Source: Prorocentrum cordatum
Lineage: Eukaryota; Sar; Dinophyceae; Prorocentrales; Prorocentraceae
Reading direction: 5' to 3'
NCBI GenBank assembly: GCA_963575745.1
Contig: CAUYUJ010015845.1
Location: 110,545 to 174,544, forward strand
DNA: 64,000 nt
The notes under the pieces were generated by a model, which saw nothing but the letters and a program-made list of their open reading frames with translations, was not told where the DNA came from and did not search any database. A program made the translations under genes and the position numbers. This document shows positions 23,065 through 33,850 of the stretch, piece after piece. Within the stretch, counting starts at the first letter, position 1; every line of letters begins with the position of its first letter.

Positions 23065-23220
23065 AAGTGCGGAGGGGGACTAGGCTCAGAGGGGGGACGC
23101 AGGGAGGACCTTAACATCTCGCGTCGTGATAACGTCACGAAGTTCGGAGGGGGAATCGGGAATCGGCTCAGTGGGGAGACGCAGGGAGGACCCCAACATC
23201 TCGCGTCGTGATCACGTCAC
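23065..23220 (+). repeat. 75-80 bp direct repeat, two copies
   Basis: 23065-23139 and 23140-23220 are tandem and share TCGGAGGGGG-like starts, GGGAGACGCAGGGAGGACC and AACATCTCGCGTCGTGAT, each ending in ACGTCACG. No coding evidence. Confidence 0.85.
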
Positions 23221-23853
23221 GACGGGTGGTCTGAGGCAGTTTTCGGCCTTGAGGGGTCCTTCTCCGGGCCCCAGGGCCGTCAAATAATGACTCGTCCTGA
23301 AAAAGCCGGCCCCGGGGAAAGGGTCGGGACTTCCTGAAAATCGCGCATCAGACAACAAAAACAACATGATATCGAGACTCCAGGGTTTGGAGGTGTTCGT
23401 TTGGTATCGGGGTGCTCTCCAGCGGCTGCGCCTCGTCGAGAGCGTTCTGGGGGTACCCGGATCGTCCCGGACGGCGGCCCGGAACGCCAAGTCATGGCAC
23501 GAAAACCAGGGGGCAGCGGTAGGGTTAAGTCGGGCCTGTCCCTCTACAGGAGGAATGTTCAAAAATAGCCAACAAAAATATCCGTAAGGGCTTCGCCCCC
23601 TGCCGCCGGCCCCCTCTCTCGGAGAATGGGCCATGGAAGAGCTAAGTCATGAGGCTTTGGCGCTGTCGTGCAGCAGTATCGGAACTTCGTGCGAGGCCGA
23701 TTCGCAATCGGCAAAACCATCTGATCACAAGAGGGGTTACCACACAGGGCGATTGGTAAGACGTGTATGGTTTACGAGCTTGGTTACCACACCTTGGGAT
23801 TAAAGGGCCGAGGGAGTACTCGCAGTTTGGGTTTCCACGCCTTGCGATGGATG

Positions 23854-24231
23854 TGCGTGAGGGGTGGCACCGAATTTCAGAAATGTGGCAAATCCCATGT
23901 GTTTTTGGACCCTGACCCCGCGGATCTGCGTGAGGGGTGGCACCGAATTTCAGAAATGTGGCAAATCCCCTGTGTTTTTGGACCCTGACCCCGCGGATCT
24001 GCGTGAGGGGTGGCACCGAATTTCAGAAATGTGGCAAATCCGTTGTGTTTTTGGACCCTGACCCCGCGGATCTGCGTGAGGGGTGGCACCGAATTTCAGA
24101 AATGTGGCAAATCCCATGTGTTTTTGGACCCTGACCCCGCGGATCTGCGTGAGGGGTGGCACCGAATTTCAGAAATGTGGCAAATCCCTTGTGTTTTTGG
24201 ACCCTGACCCCGCGGATCTGCGTGAGGGGTG
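23854..24231 (+). repeat. 73-bp tandem satellite, about 5.2 copies
   Basis: Start points fall at 23854, 23927, 24000, 24073, 24146 and 24219, an exact 73-bp spacing. Copies are almost identical; the visible variation is at the bases before TGTGTTTTTGGACCCTGACC. Landmarks are TGCGTGAGGGGTGGCACC and TTTCAGAAATGTGGCAAATC. Because 73 is not a multiple of 3, each copy opens in a new frame, giving a ladder of 65-70 codon frames that are not genes. Confidence 0.95.
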
Positions 24232-24320
24232 TCGATTTCGAGCCCCCCCAGCAATTCAGACAACGCGCCCAGGGGGTGCTAAAAAGCCGGTTTGGGCCTC
24301 CCCCCCCTCGCGCGGTCAAT

Positions 24321-24376
24321 CAACTAGTTACAGTAACCAGCAATAAGTCAACTAGTTACAGTAACCAGCAAGAAGC
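24321..24376 (+). repeat. 28-bp direct repeat, two copies
   Basis: CAACTAGTTACAGTAACCAG begins at 24321 and again at 24349. Both copies lie inside the 1.07-kb inverted-repeat element. Confidence 0.85.
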
Positions 24377-24583
24377 AGAACTGTAACACTGGAAACTACA
24401 ACCTACGACTGGTACAGGAAACTGCGAATCACGGGCCTACAGCCTGGTGGCCCCACAAGGGGGCCGGCGGATACGATGGGAAGTATTTTTCTGTTTTGAT
24501 TGACCATTTTGGAGCATTTGTTTACTATTTTTCATTTTTCCTCCAAAATCCTCCTGTAGGGGGACAGGCCCGACTTACCGCTG

Positions 24584-25410
24584 GGGGGGATACGCTCACG
24601 CATCGACACTCAATCGCCCCCTCATCGCCGAGAGGGGCCAGATAGCCCACTCTGTCTGGGACCGTGCGGATTCGCAATCGCAGGCCAATCGCCGATCTAT
24701 CAGCAATGTATCGCCGATTCCAGATCGTTGTTTCCAAGGGGCAACGTCGAGGAGGGACGTCGCTCTGGGGAAGTTGTTGATCGTCTTGGGGCGTCCTCGT
24801 GGCCACGGCTGGATCCGCCTCAGAATTCTGGTCGGAACGCACACCAGGAGAGGCCCTGGCATTGGTTCTTGATCATTGATCGAAGTTTCGCGGTTCGAGG
24901 TTTTCGAACGTGTTCGTCGGTTCTCGGCGGTTTGCAAGTCTCGGGATGCTTGCCAGCGCCTGCGCCTCGCCGAGGGCGTTCCGGGGTCGCCCAGCTTCCC
25001 CGGGGAGAGCAGGATGTGCATCCTTCCCAAGGGTACCTTTGCATCCTTCCCACCTCGGTTCATCCTTGGCCACTTTCGTTGGCCGCGCTCCGCTCGAAAA
25101 AGCTTCGGAATGGGCGTCCAAGGCCCCTGCATCCTTCGCGCGCATCCTTCTGATGCGGGCCGACGGCGTGGCCCGATGCAGAGCTGGACGCGCACCATTG
25201 TCAAGGGACACTGGCCGCCCTGCCGAGCCGGGCCCGGGCAGTGCTGGGCCCGGGATCGGCGCGCACGTGCTTCCCCAGCCAGGCTGGTGGGGCGCGTGCA
25301 CCGGCCCTGGGCCCCAGGGGGGGGGGCTCCCAGGATCGGCGAGGTGGTCAGGTGGCGGCCCCGAACCTTTGAGGCCCCTCGGGGGGTAGCGCGCTGCAGC
25401 AGATAAGAGT
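24584..25410. other. Unassigned sequence, partly repeating the left flank of the 1.07-kb element
   Basis: About 24890-25000 resembles 23380-23470 (shared CCAGCG-CTGCGCCTCG and GAG-GCGTTC phrases). The two inverted-repeat elements therefore appear to have been duplicated together with upstream DNA. Long frames on both strands show no domain. Confidence 0.4.
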
Positions 25411-25556
25411 GAAGTCGGGCGTGGCCCTCTGCAGGAGGAATATTCAAGGGTAGCGAGAAATAGTCTGGGGACGATTTTTTCCACCATGTTTGATTCGTTT
25501 CGACTGTGTCCTAGTTTTCTTTCAAAATGCGCCTATAGGAGGACATGCCCGACCTA
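25411..25556. mobile_element. 146-bp relative of the 1.07-kb inverted-repeat element
   Basis: The left end (AAGTCGGGCGTGGCCCTC, then TGCAGGAGGAA) and the inverted right end (AGGTCGGGCATGTCCTCC, then TATAGG) match the termini of the larger element. The interior keeps its A/T-rich part (TTTGATTCG, TTTCAAAATG). It looks like an internal deletion derivative. Confidence 0.55.
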
Positions 25557-26352
25557 GATATAGAGCCCCTCGTCCTGCCTGGCCCGGGGCTCGACGACGC
25601 GTCGTCGGAGCTCCAGTGCCGGTTGCGCGCGACCCCGCCCTTTGCCATGTTGGCGCCGTGAGCTGATGTTCGGACCCTCTCTCCGTTCCCCCCCGCTCCT
25701 CAGCTCGAAAAAAAAAACACACACACACATAGCTTTACGGATAGCGGATTTCTCGGAGCTGCCCTGACCCCTCCTGGCGACGCCTCCCGCGCCGCCCATG
25801 GCTCCGCGCGCCAGGGCGGGGGGTCCAGCGCCGATCCAAGAAATCCGCGCGGGCATCCGAATGTTTACGTGCATGTTTTTGTTTCTCCTCCATCTTCCTC
25901 TCCATCCCAAGCGCCGTTCGAAGGAGGAGGGACCAACCCGACACCCATAAAGCCGAGACGCTGAAGCAAGGACCACTTCATGCACAAGGGGGGCGTTGGT
26001 GTTCGGTCGATCCTCAGATCTTGGTCGGGGGACCTATTCGAAGCCGAGGCTCGCCTTGGCCAGAAAGTAACCCTTCCTTCCTCATTCAGCATTCCTTCAG
26101 GCAGCACGGTGAATGTAGTAGGCGCTCACCAGACCGCCCTGTGCGCCTGCCAAACGCCCTGGCCCCCTCGATTCGCTCTTCGGGCGCGCTTGCGAAGAGG
26201 CCTTTGACGAAGTCTCGGCTCGTCCGCCCCGTGCACCTCTGCCGCCAGGCAGCATGCGGGTTCGAGGTGCACGTTCCGAGGAGTCAAGCGTCTCGCTTCC
26301 TCTGCCCGGGCGAGCATCGCAGACACAACATCACATTGCGCAGTCATAAGCT

Positions 26353-26481
26353 TGGCATCGCTCGGACGTGTGCACTTTTCCTCCGGCGAGGACCATCGAG
26401 GAGCATCCTCTATCATTTGGCGAAAAAAACACGCACGAAACCGGCGAAAAACACAGGAAATGGACGTCCAAGCGATGGCCA
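26353..26481. mobile_element. 129-bp MITE, copy 3
   Basis: Left end TGGCATCGCTCGGACGT, right end ACGTCCAAGCGATGGCCA. The interior shares GAGGACCATCGAGGAGCATC and the AAAAAACACGCACGAAA phrase with the copies at 19.55 and 19.88 kb. The sequence right after it (26500-26560) is also repeated, inverted, at about 25790-25850. Confidence 0.75.
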
Positions 26482-26589
26482 GTAAGTTCTCGCAGGTCCG
26501 CGCGGACTTCTTGGATCGGCGGTGGGCCCCCTGGCGGCGCCTCCGGCGCGCTGCGCGCTCCATTGAGGGGGGGGGGGCAGCGACCGATT

Positions 26590-27360
26590 GAAGTCATCCG
26601 CGCGGGCCTCCGAGATATCATGTTTATGCGGCTTTGTCCTCCCCGAGCAATCGAGCGTGAAGCTACTGTGACTGATCTTTCTCCTCGTGCGACTCGGCAG
26701 CTTCTGCGTCTCCTGCCGCTCTCCGCTTCGCCTCCGCCGCCGCTGCGGGGGGCCCGGGCTGGAAAGGCGGCGCTGGCAGAGCCCGTGAAGCCTGCGGTGC
26801 CGCTGCCGTCGAAGGAGGGTTCCACGAAGCCGGTGGCTAAGCTCGAGGACACTGTCTGTTTCAATGGGGTGCCTCGAGGAAGGGTGCAGCGATTCTGCCC
26901 CGGGCGAGCGCGGATGGGGCAGAGAGCGCAGGGCGGCGGCGGAGAAAACGCCATGGGGGAGAGGAGCAGGGAGGGGGATGGGCGGGGGAGGACCGGGAGG
27001 GCGGGGGAGGAGGACGAGGAGGACGAGTCGTCATTTGCCAGGCATATCGAAATGAGTGCAACATAAGTCAACACAAGTGCTCATATCTGGTCTAGGACTG
27101 AGTATGCCCAACTATTCGGGCACCCCGGGTCCAGTTCGCCACCAGCGTTTCGGCGTGTGGTTGGCCATCCTCTTCAGGACCTGCCACAACCAACCACACG
27201 GGGCAGGCCGACGCTGACACCAACGACTTTTTGGCTTTCAAAGAAGGGAGGAAACAACTCGAGTGGGGGAAGTTTCAGATGGTTCTGGAGAGTCCAGGCG
27301 GCTCTGGGGAGCTCTCGGGAGCTCAAGCTTCGGGATTCCCTGGGTCTCTAAGGTAGTCTA
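26590..27360. other. Unassigned sequence with an inverted repeat
   Basis: 27143-27164 and 27190-27216 form an imperfect stem (CAGCGT and GTGTGGTTGG pair with their complements) with a loop of about 25 bases. A plus-strand frame at about 26620-27066 could include exon sequence near its centre, but its C-terminal part is a purine tract. No domain seen. Confidence 0.35.
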
Positions 27361-27599
27361 GGATGCTCTTGATGGGGCTCCAGGGGGAGGGGAAAGGACG
27401 AGGCGGAGGGGGTGGTGTAGCTCCGCTGCGGCCAAAGACAGACGGTCGGAGGAGAAGACCTGGGGTGACCACCTCGCTCGCAGGCCTCGGCATCCCGCGA
27501 CTGGGGGTTGCCAGCCAAAGTGCCTCTCGGCAGTTTTCGGCTCACGGCCGTATCACATAGGTAGGATGCAGTCAAAACCGAATGTGCTCGGCGATGGCA

Positions 27600-28260
27600 C
27601 AGGAGGAAGGGCGAGGAGCCGCGACAGAAGGCGAGAGAAGAGGCGGAGGAGAGAGAGAGGAAGACGAGGGAGGAGGAAGGGGGGGAGAGTCGAGGGAGAG
27701 GGCGAGCCTCCACTTTGAAGAATCATTCTTGACACCTCGCGTATATCCCCGAAAATTACTAGATACTAGAACCCTCCAGCCGTGATTTCTGTTCACGACT
27801 CGAGGTGGTCTGTTTTCCCTCCTCCCTCCTCCCTCCTTGCCTGCAGGCTGCGTCGGCGGCGGAGGAGGAGAAGGAGGGGGAGGGGGAGGTAGATGGGGAG
27901 GAGGAGGAAGAGAGGGAGGAGGACGAGGAGGAGGAGGAAGATGAGGAGGGGGAAGAGGAAGAGCAGGACCAGTACAAACCCGAGACCCATCAACGATGTT
28001 GCAATACACTTTCCCTCCGAGCTCCCCCTAAAAGGAGTGTTTATTCAATCGCTTCGCTCATTCCGCCGGCCCATGTTGCATGATCGCTACTGCTTCGCCG
28101 TGGGCCCGGGGCCATTGTGGCGCCGCCGAGGAGGAAGAAGATGAGGATGGGGAAGGGGAGGGGAGGAGGAGGAGAGGATGAGAAGGAGATGAGGAGGATG
28201 AAGATAAGTAGGAGGAGGAGGAGGAAGAGGAAGGGGCGGAGGAGGAAGCCTCTCGTTGGC
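27600..28260. repeat. Purine (GAG)n tracts around a partial cassette
   Basis: GAG-rich tracts at about 27620-27710, 27860-27965 and 28130-28250 flank a short conserved piece (27985-28070, starting near CCATCAACGATGTTGCAAT) that also opens the repeat cassettes at 8.04 and 29.61 kb. Confidence 0.75.
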
Positions 28261-28915
28261 ATCTTGTGTTGCTCTTGGGGCCAAACAGGGTCGTCGTCAA
28301 GATGCTTCTCTGGGAGGCCTCTTGGGGTCTTTTCAGAAGCCGTTCGAGGGCGCCTGGGAGGCATTTTTGAAGTCTTCTGGGGGGCCTCCTGGGGGCCTCC
28401 TGGGACCTCTTGGGGGCCTCTTGGCGGCATCTTGGGGCCTCTTTGGGGCCTCTCGGGGCCTCCTGGGGCCCTCTTGGGGCGGAAGGCTCGAGGTTTTGGT
28501 TCGTGGTCCCCCTCTTGGGCCCCTCTTGGGGCCGTCTTGGGGCCGTCTTGGGCCGTCTTGGGCGCCTCTTGGGTCGTCTCGGGGCCCTCTTGGGCCCTCT
28601 TGGGGCCCTCGTGGAAGCCTCTTGGCCCGTCTTGGGGTGCTCTTGGGGGCCTCCTGGGCCGTCTTGGAGCATCGGATGGCCGAAAAGGGGACAAGGCCCA
28701 AATTCTTTCAAAACCATCGTAAAATGTCTGATTTGGGCCTCTCAGGGCCCTCTTGTGAGGCCTCTTGGAGGCCACTTGGAGGCCTCTTGGGCCGTCTTGA
28801 GGTCATCATCGGCGTCTTGGAGCGCTCTTTAGGCGTCTCGGGGGCCCTTTGGGCAGTCTTGGGAGCCTCTTGGGGCACTCTTGGCGCGCTCTGGGGGGCC
28901 TGAGAAGCCACACCC
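28260..28915. repeat. GGCCTCTTGGGG-type degenerate tandem repeat, locus 4
   Basis: A dense block with 10-12 base spacing between GGGGCC cores, split by an AT-richer spacer near 28675-28735 and then resumed. It follows a purine tract directly. Overlapping frames on both strands (Gly/Trp/Pro/Leu or Arg/Pro/Lys) are artefacts. Confidence 0.85.
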
Positions 28916-29039
28916 AGGAGGAAAACCATCTCTGAGTAGCAGTGGTCGGGCGGCGGTCGGGGTACTTTTCGCCGGGGGACCCCCAGGGGCCGCCCCGCGC
29001 GCGCGAACTAGAAGTATTGTTTAGCAGTTACCGGAGATC

Positions 29040-29600
29040 TTAGCACGCCTTTGGCCCTTTCACGGAGGAAGAGCCCCGTTGGAAGACAACCGCTTGAAAA
29101 TCCGGAACCGTGCCAAATCACCATCTCTTGGACTTTGACGCCGCGAATCAATGTTAATGTTGTGTTTTGACGATCCTGAATCGTGCCAGCACACCGTTCC
29201 TGGTACTTCAACACCGCTAGTCAGCGTAATTGTTGCGCCCGTACAATCCTACGCTGTGCCTAAACACCATTTCTGAGACGTCAACCATGACAAGCCTTGA
29301 CCTGCAGCAGGATTTTGAAACGAGTGCGCGCGGCGCCCAATCGAGAGCCGCATTTTGAAAAGGAGCCGCCCTTCGTCCGTGAAGTTCTACCAAGCGTTTA
29401 GTAATCGCATGCGCGGTGATACGGCGAGAAACACGTTAGAAGAAGGACCTTCCCTCCATCCGTGAAGCTGTTGCACAGTTTGAGAAAGTCTCAGGCGAAA
29501 CGCCCGGCCCACTCTACCAATTCTATTCGGGGCGCGGCAGGCAGGAGTCTTCTGTGAGGAAGTGAAACTGAGGAGGAGGAGGAAGAGGAGGAGGACCAGT
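29040..29600 (+). repeat. Repeat cassette, copy 2
   Basis: It lacks the full 120-bp lead and begins near GTTGGAAGACAACCGCTTG. It has about 2.5 units of the 72-bp repeat (29090-29285), two units of the 82-bp repeat (29320-29480), the tail with TCTCAGGCGAAACGCCC and GGGGCGCGGCAGG, and a short (GAG)n at 29568-29597. Confidence 0.75.
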
Positions 29601-30580
29601 GGAAACCCACAAGTCATCAACGATGTTAGAATAAATCCTCCCTCCAAGCTCCCCCTTCATAGGCCCCTAGAAAGGTTCATTTCTATCGAGGGAACTGCCT
29701 CGCCGGAAGACAACAGTTTAAATACCCTGAAGCATGCCAAAACAATGTTCTCGGGATTTCAACGCCACGGATCAATATGATTGTTGCGGCTTGGCGATTT
29801 TGAGTTGAGCCAGAACACCATTCCTGAGACTTCAGCACAGCGAATCAACGTCATTGTGCCCCCCACACAATCCTGAATCCTTCAACGAATCCGTCTTTGG
29901 CACGCTGATTACGGGAACCCGTGAGATTCTTGTAGATAGCTGCAACGCGTGTGAGCGGCGCCAAGGCGAGAACCAAATTTTGAAATGGACACGCCCTCAA
30001 TTCGTGAAGCTCTTGCAGAGTTTGAAAACGAACGTGCGCGGTTTTAAAGCGAGAACCACATTTTGAAAACGACCCGTCTTCAATTCGTGAAAATCTTGCA
30101 AATGTGTTAAACGAATGGGCTCGGCGCTAAAGCGAGAGACACATTTTGAACACGACCCTCGATTCGTGAAAGTCTTGCACATGTTTTCAACAAGTGTGCT
30201 CGGCGCTAAAGCGAGAGCCACATTTTGAAAACCACCCGCCCTCCATTCGTGAAGCTCTTGTCATTTTTCATACGAGCGTACGCGGCGCTAGGGCGAGAGC
30301 CACATTTTGAAAACGACCCTCCCTCAATCCGTGAAGCTGTTGTCATTTTGACGCGTCAGGGTCATAAGTGGCAAGGAAGTCTCAGGCGAAAAGACATAAA
30401 AATTGGCGTCGGGGTGCGACAGGGAGAAGTTATTTATAAGGAAAAAGAATGGGGGAGGAGGGGGAGGAGGACGAGGAGAGGAGGAGGAGGAGGAGGAGGA
30501 GGACGAGGAGGAGGAGGAAGAGGGAGCGGAGGAGGAGGGAGAGGAGGAGGAGGGAGGAAGGCGGAGGAGGAGGGGGGGGG
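29601..30580 (+). repeat. Repeat cassette, copy 3
   Basis: The lead starts near TCATCAACGATGTTAGAAT. It is followed by two 72-bp units (29720-29880), about five 82-bp units (29950-30345; spacing 81-82 at the ACATTTTGAAAACGACC landmark), the tail GGGGTGCGACAGGGAG and a long (GAG)n at 30448-30580. The 82-bp array here is the cleanest of the three. Confidence 0.8.
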
Positions 30581-31300
30581 GGGGGAAACGCGGCGGGCGG
30601 AGGGGCCCACTGCCCTCGCTTGTTCATCTTGCAGGGCGGGGCCCTGACCAGAGCCTCGGCTGGCCATTGCGGCGCCGTGGCCGCCTGGGCGCCACGGCGG
30701 CGGGCGGCCCGCCGCGGCCCGCAGGACGACGGCCTCACCGAGATCGAGCGCCGCCGCCGCGGCATGGCCGCCGCGCAGTCGGAGATCGAGCGGCGGAGGA
30801 GGGCGGAAGAGGAGCAGACCCCGCGCCTGCCTTCCCGGGGCGGAGGAGGCCAACCGCGTCCCCCTCTCTCGGGGGCGGAAAAGAGGGGTGTGATGATTAG
30901 GGGGGGTGGATATCATGGCGGGGGCCATGATATTTCCCCAGGTTTCATGGCGCCTCTTCTTGTTTCATTACGTCCTTGGCCCCCCCGCTGGGCCGCGCAC
31001 ATGCCGCCGGTAATGATTTGCACCCCCCCCTCTTGGACCCCCCCCTCTTGGCCGCTCCCGACTCTCCCCGCACCCCGCCCCCCCCCCCCCCCGCACGAGC
31101 AGAGGGGGAGCAGAGCCCGCGCCTCCCTCGCGGGGCGGCGGACGGAGGGGCAACGGGAAGAGGCGAGCGCTCTTGCGGTTCTCGGGCGGGGGCGGTCGCC
31201 GCGGAAACGGCCACCCCGGGGGGGGGGGACGGGGAGGGGGGCGGCAACGTCACGTTTCGCGCCGGTGCCGTTTGGGGATGTCGGGGGGCGGAGGGCGGCC
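30581..31300. other. G/C homopolymer-rich region
   Basis: Contains G runs (30578-30588, 31217-31226) and C runs (31080-31092) and very high GC. Frames are Arg/Gly/Pro/Ala-rich on both strands. No gene recognised. Confidence 0.5.
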
Positions 31301-33070
31301 GGGGCTTGCAGCGGTCGCGATCGCGAAAAGTGGGAACAAAAAAAACACGCCCGAATGAGCACGAAGATCGATAGCAGTTCTGGTTGATTCTGAACCGGAT
31401 TCGCTATCGGCGTCGCCGCGGACGTTGTCCATTTGGGGCATGGCCAACATAGGCCGATGTCGGTTGGGGGCATCGTTTTCGGGTGTGTGGATCAGTACAG
31501 AAATGCATTTTCCCCTGACAGCAATTTTTGGTGCCTCGACGGCGGCGGGCACTGACACGCCTCGGCGAGCCGTTGAACCGAGGTCAGACGCATGGTCGAG
31601 AGGGGGCCAGCGCAGAGGCCGTTAAGAGGGTGGCAGCTAAGCGAAAGCGTCTGAGGAACGTTCGAGGAATTCTGGTTTTCAGTTTTTTCGGTGTGCTAAG
31701 TTCCTGTGTGTTCCATTCGGTTTTTCGACTGTACACCAGAAGTGGCCTCAAGCAACTCATGGTGTACCCATGTGATTTTTTTGGTTGGACTCGAGCACGC
31801 CAAAGTTTTGCGTCGCCATGCAGCTTCGCCCGGCGGGGCGCCAGATGACTTCTCGGCTCGCCTGGGGGCGCGCCGCTGTGGGCTGTCGCCCCCGCGCTCC
31901 CATGCTTGGCGCTTGTCGCATGCGGGGACCGGTCGTTGGCGGCCAGACATGTTTTTTCTTTGTCTTTTGACCCAGATATTGATTTCTGCACTCTGGCGAG
32001 GCTCCAACGTTTTGTTGGCGGACACGGTGCCAATTTTTCCGTCACCGCTTCGGGCGTCCAAGTCTTGGTAGCCTAATTGTGTCCAGTCGGGCATTTTCCC
32101 ATAGATATCGGGCCGTGGGGCCTTCCCGATCTAGCCGGCGCCATTTGTTCCGACCCCATGTGGGAGGTTTTTGATCCCTCCACCATGAGGTCCTGCCGTC
32201 GCATTTGTTCCGGGCCGGACGTTTTCTCATATGGTGTTGATCCCGGGAGTCCTCACAGGTCGATATGACTCGAGAAACACACAAGCACAACAAACAAGCA
32301 AACCATAGTGTCCAGGGCTTGGTATTGCTTGCAGATTCCCCCCCCCAAAAAAAAAACAATCCCCGCAAATCGAAAGATAAATAATGAAAACGGTACAGCA
32401 ACGCTTTTCCGAAATTGAGCACGGCTCCGGGATCGAAGCCCGAGCTGGAACAACAACACGGCAACGGAACCAGAAACGGCACGGCGCTGGAACCGGGGAA
32501 AAGAAACACATAGCATCAATTCAATAGCCAGTCGAGTTTGGGGTCGTGGCCGTTTCTTTCACGATGTCGTAAGTCTTCCCCACCGTCAGAGCAGGGAGTG
32601 TCCCGCCTTCCTCCAGGTCCCTCTTGCCATATACGGTTCAGTTCCTAGCAGGTCACAGTCAGCATCCGCGCCAGGATGTTTTTGTCCGCGGTCAAAGACA
32701 AGCGTCGTCCTGGCGGAGTCCCGCTCAATGTGGCTGAATCCTTCTTGCTTAATCAGGGCCGATCCCGCTCTGTGGCCCTCCCTGAATCAGGTCCAATAGC
32801 CGATGTGAGGGGCCTCGGGGGGCCCACCGTGGGGTAATATTTACGTAGCACCCGGCAGATGCGGATAAGAGTGAGGGGGCGGTGGGGATGTCGACAGTTT
32901 GCGAGACTCTGGAGAAGCCCGCCGCAGGCACCAAAGTTTATGCGAAGAGCCCGCCGCAGGCGACGATTTTTTCGTTAAACCAATGTGGGGAGGTCGCGGG
33001 TGAGTGTCTGTTGGGTCGAGGGTGGGTCGGGCAGAAAATCCATGCCATGAGAATCACCCTTACAAGCGAA
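31301..33070. other. Unassigned region of mixed composition
   Basis: GC is lower in parts (31660-31780, 32260-32520). No frame on either strand has a recognisable domain. The part at 32300-32500 is AT-rich with A runs. I cannot assign function. Confidence 0.35.
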
Positions 33071-33072
33071 GT

Positions 33073-33150
33073 CGTTTAGTAAACGCACACCAGGAGTGTA
33101 TCGAACAGGGCAGGGCTGTTTAGTAAACGCCCAAGGCCGTTTAGTAAACG
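33073..33150. repeat. Three copies of a 13-bp near-palindrome
   Basis: CGTTTAgTAAACG occurs at 33073-33085 and 33138-33150, and with a leading T at 33117-33129. Each is an inverted repeat around a single central base. They sit directly in front of the 11-bp minisatellite. Confidence 0.8.
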
Positions 33151-33185
33151 TTAATTGTCAGGTCCGGGTGGTTTCTCCTCCCGTG

Positions 33186-33412
33186 AGGGTGGGTCGCGGG
33201 TGGGTCGCGGGGTGGGGCGGGTGGGTCGCGGGGTGGGTCGCGGGTGGGTCGCGGGTGGGTCGCGGGTGGGTCGCGGGGTGGGTCGCGCGTGGGTCGCGGA
33301 TGGGTCGCGGGTGGGTCGCGGATGGGTCGCGGGTGGGTCGCGGGGTGGGTCATGAGTGGGTCGCGGGGTGGGTCGCGGGTGGGTCGCGGGGTGGGTCGCG
33401 GGAGGTTAGCGG
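33186..33412 (+). repeat. 11-12 bp minisatellite (GGTGGGTCGCG)
   Basis: About 20 imperfect units; GATGGGTCGCG variants alternate with the main form. It is followed at 33416-33465 by an (AAC/AAT)n tract. The Gly/Val/Trp/Arg frames across it are by-products. Confidence 0.9.
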
Positions 33413-33554
33413 GTGACAACAGCAACAACAATAATAATAACAACAGCAATAGTAACGCAATAAGCATGGTTCTCACCACAAATTCCCGATTCAGCCACGC
33501 ACCCATGGACAATGAATGACCGTTCGGCCCCCTCACTCTGATCATAACCCACTT

Positions 33555-33850
33555 GGGGCATCGTGCGGCTTAGGTGGGTCATCCTGGGCGAGTTGGGGGG
33601 TCACCGTGTGGCCGTCTCGGACGATATTGCGGGCTCTGGGCGCCGTCTTGAAGCGATTCCGGGCCGTCCTCGTGGGAGCAAAGCATGGGGCAGGCAAACA
33701 CACATTGAACACATTGTAATGATTCAGCGTGTTTTTTCTTTGACAATATTGCAAGCATCTTTGGACCCTCTTCGGCCGTTTTTGTCACTTGAGGCTCTTT
33801 TGGGAACCTTTTGGAGCCTTCCTGGAGGCTTCTTGGACCCACCTGGTCGT
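33555..33850. repeat. GGCCTCTTGGGG-type repeat, locus 5 (short)
   Basis: Two short blocks (about 33555-33680 and 33770-33850) flank an AT-richer spacer (33690-33770; GCAGGCAAACACACATTG). This repeats the block-spacer-block plan of the family. Confidence 0.65.

Larger units (their letters stand above)
23514..24583. mobile_element. 1.07-kb element with terminal inverted repeats
   Basis: Left end 23514-23554 and the reverse complement of right end 24549-24583 match: CAGCGGTA, then AGTCGGGCCTGTCC, then CTACAGGAGGA. The left copy has 6 extra bases after CAGCGGTA. Similarity continues inward into A/T-rich sequence and a GCCGGCCCC phrase. The interior carries no transposase but contains a 73-bp satellite (23854-24231) and a 28-bp direct repeat. 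A 146-bp relative lies at 25411-25556. This is probably a non-autonomous DNA transposon or foldback element. Confidence 0.6.

Noticed and set aside
23854-24231. CRISPR-like regular repeats
   Set aside because: The 73-bp units are directly tandem without spacers, and the context is eukaryotic.
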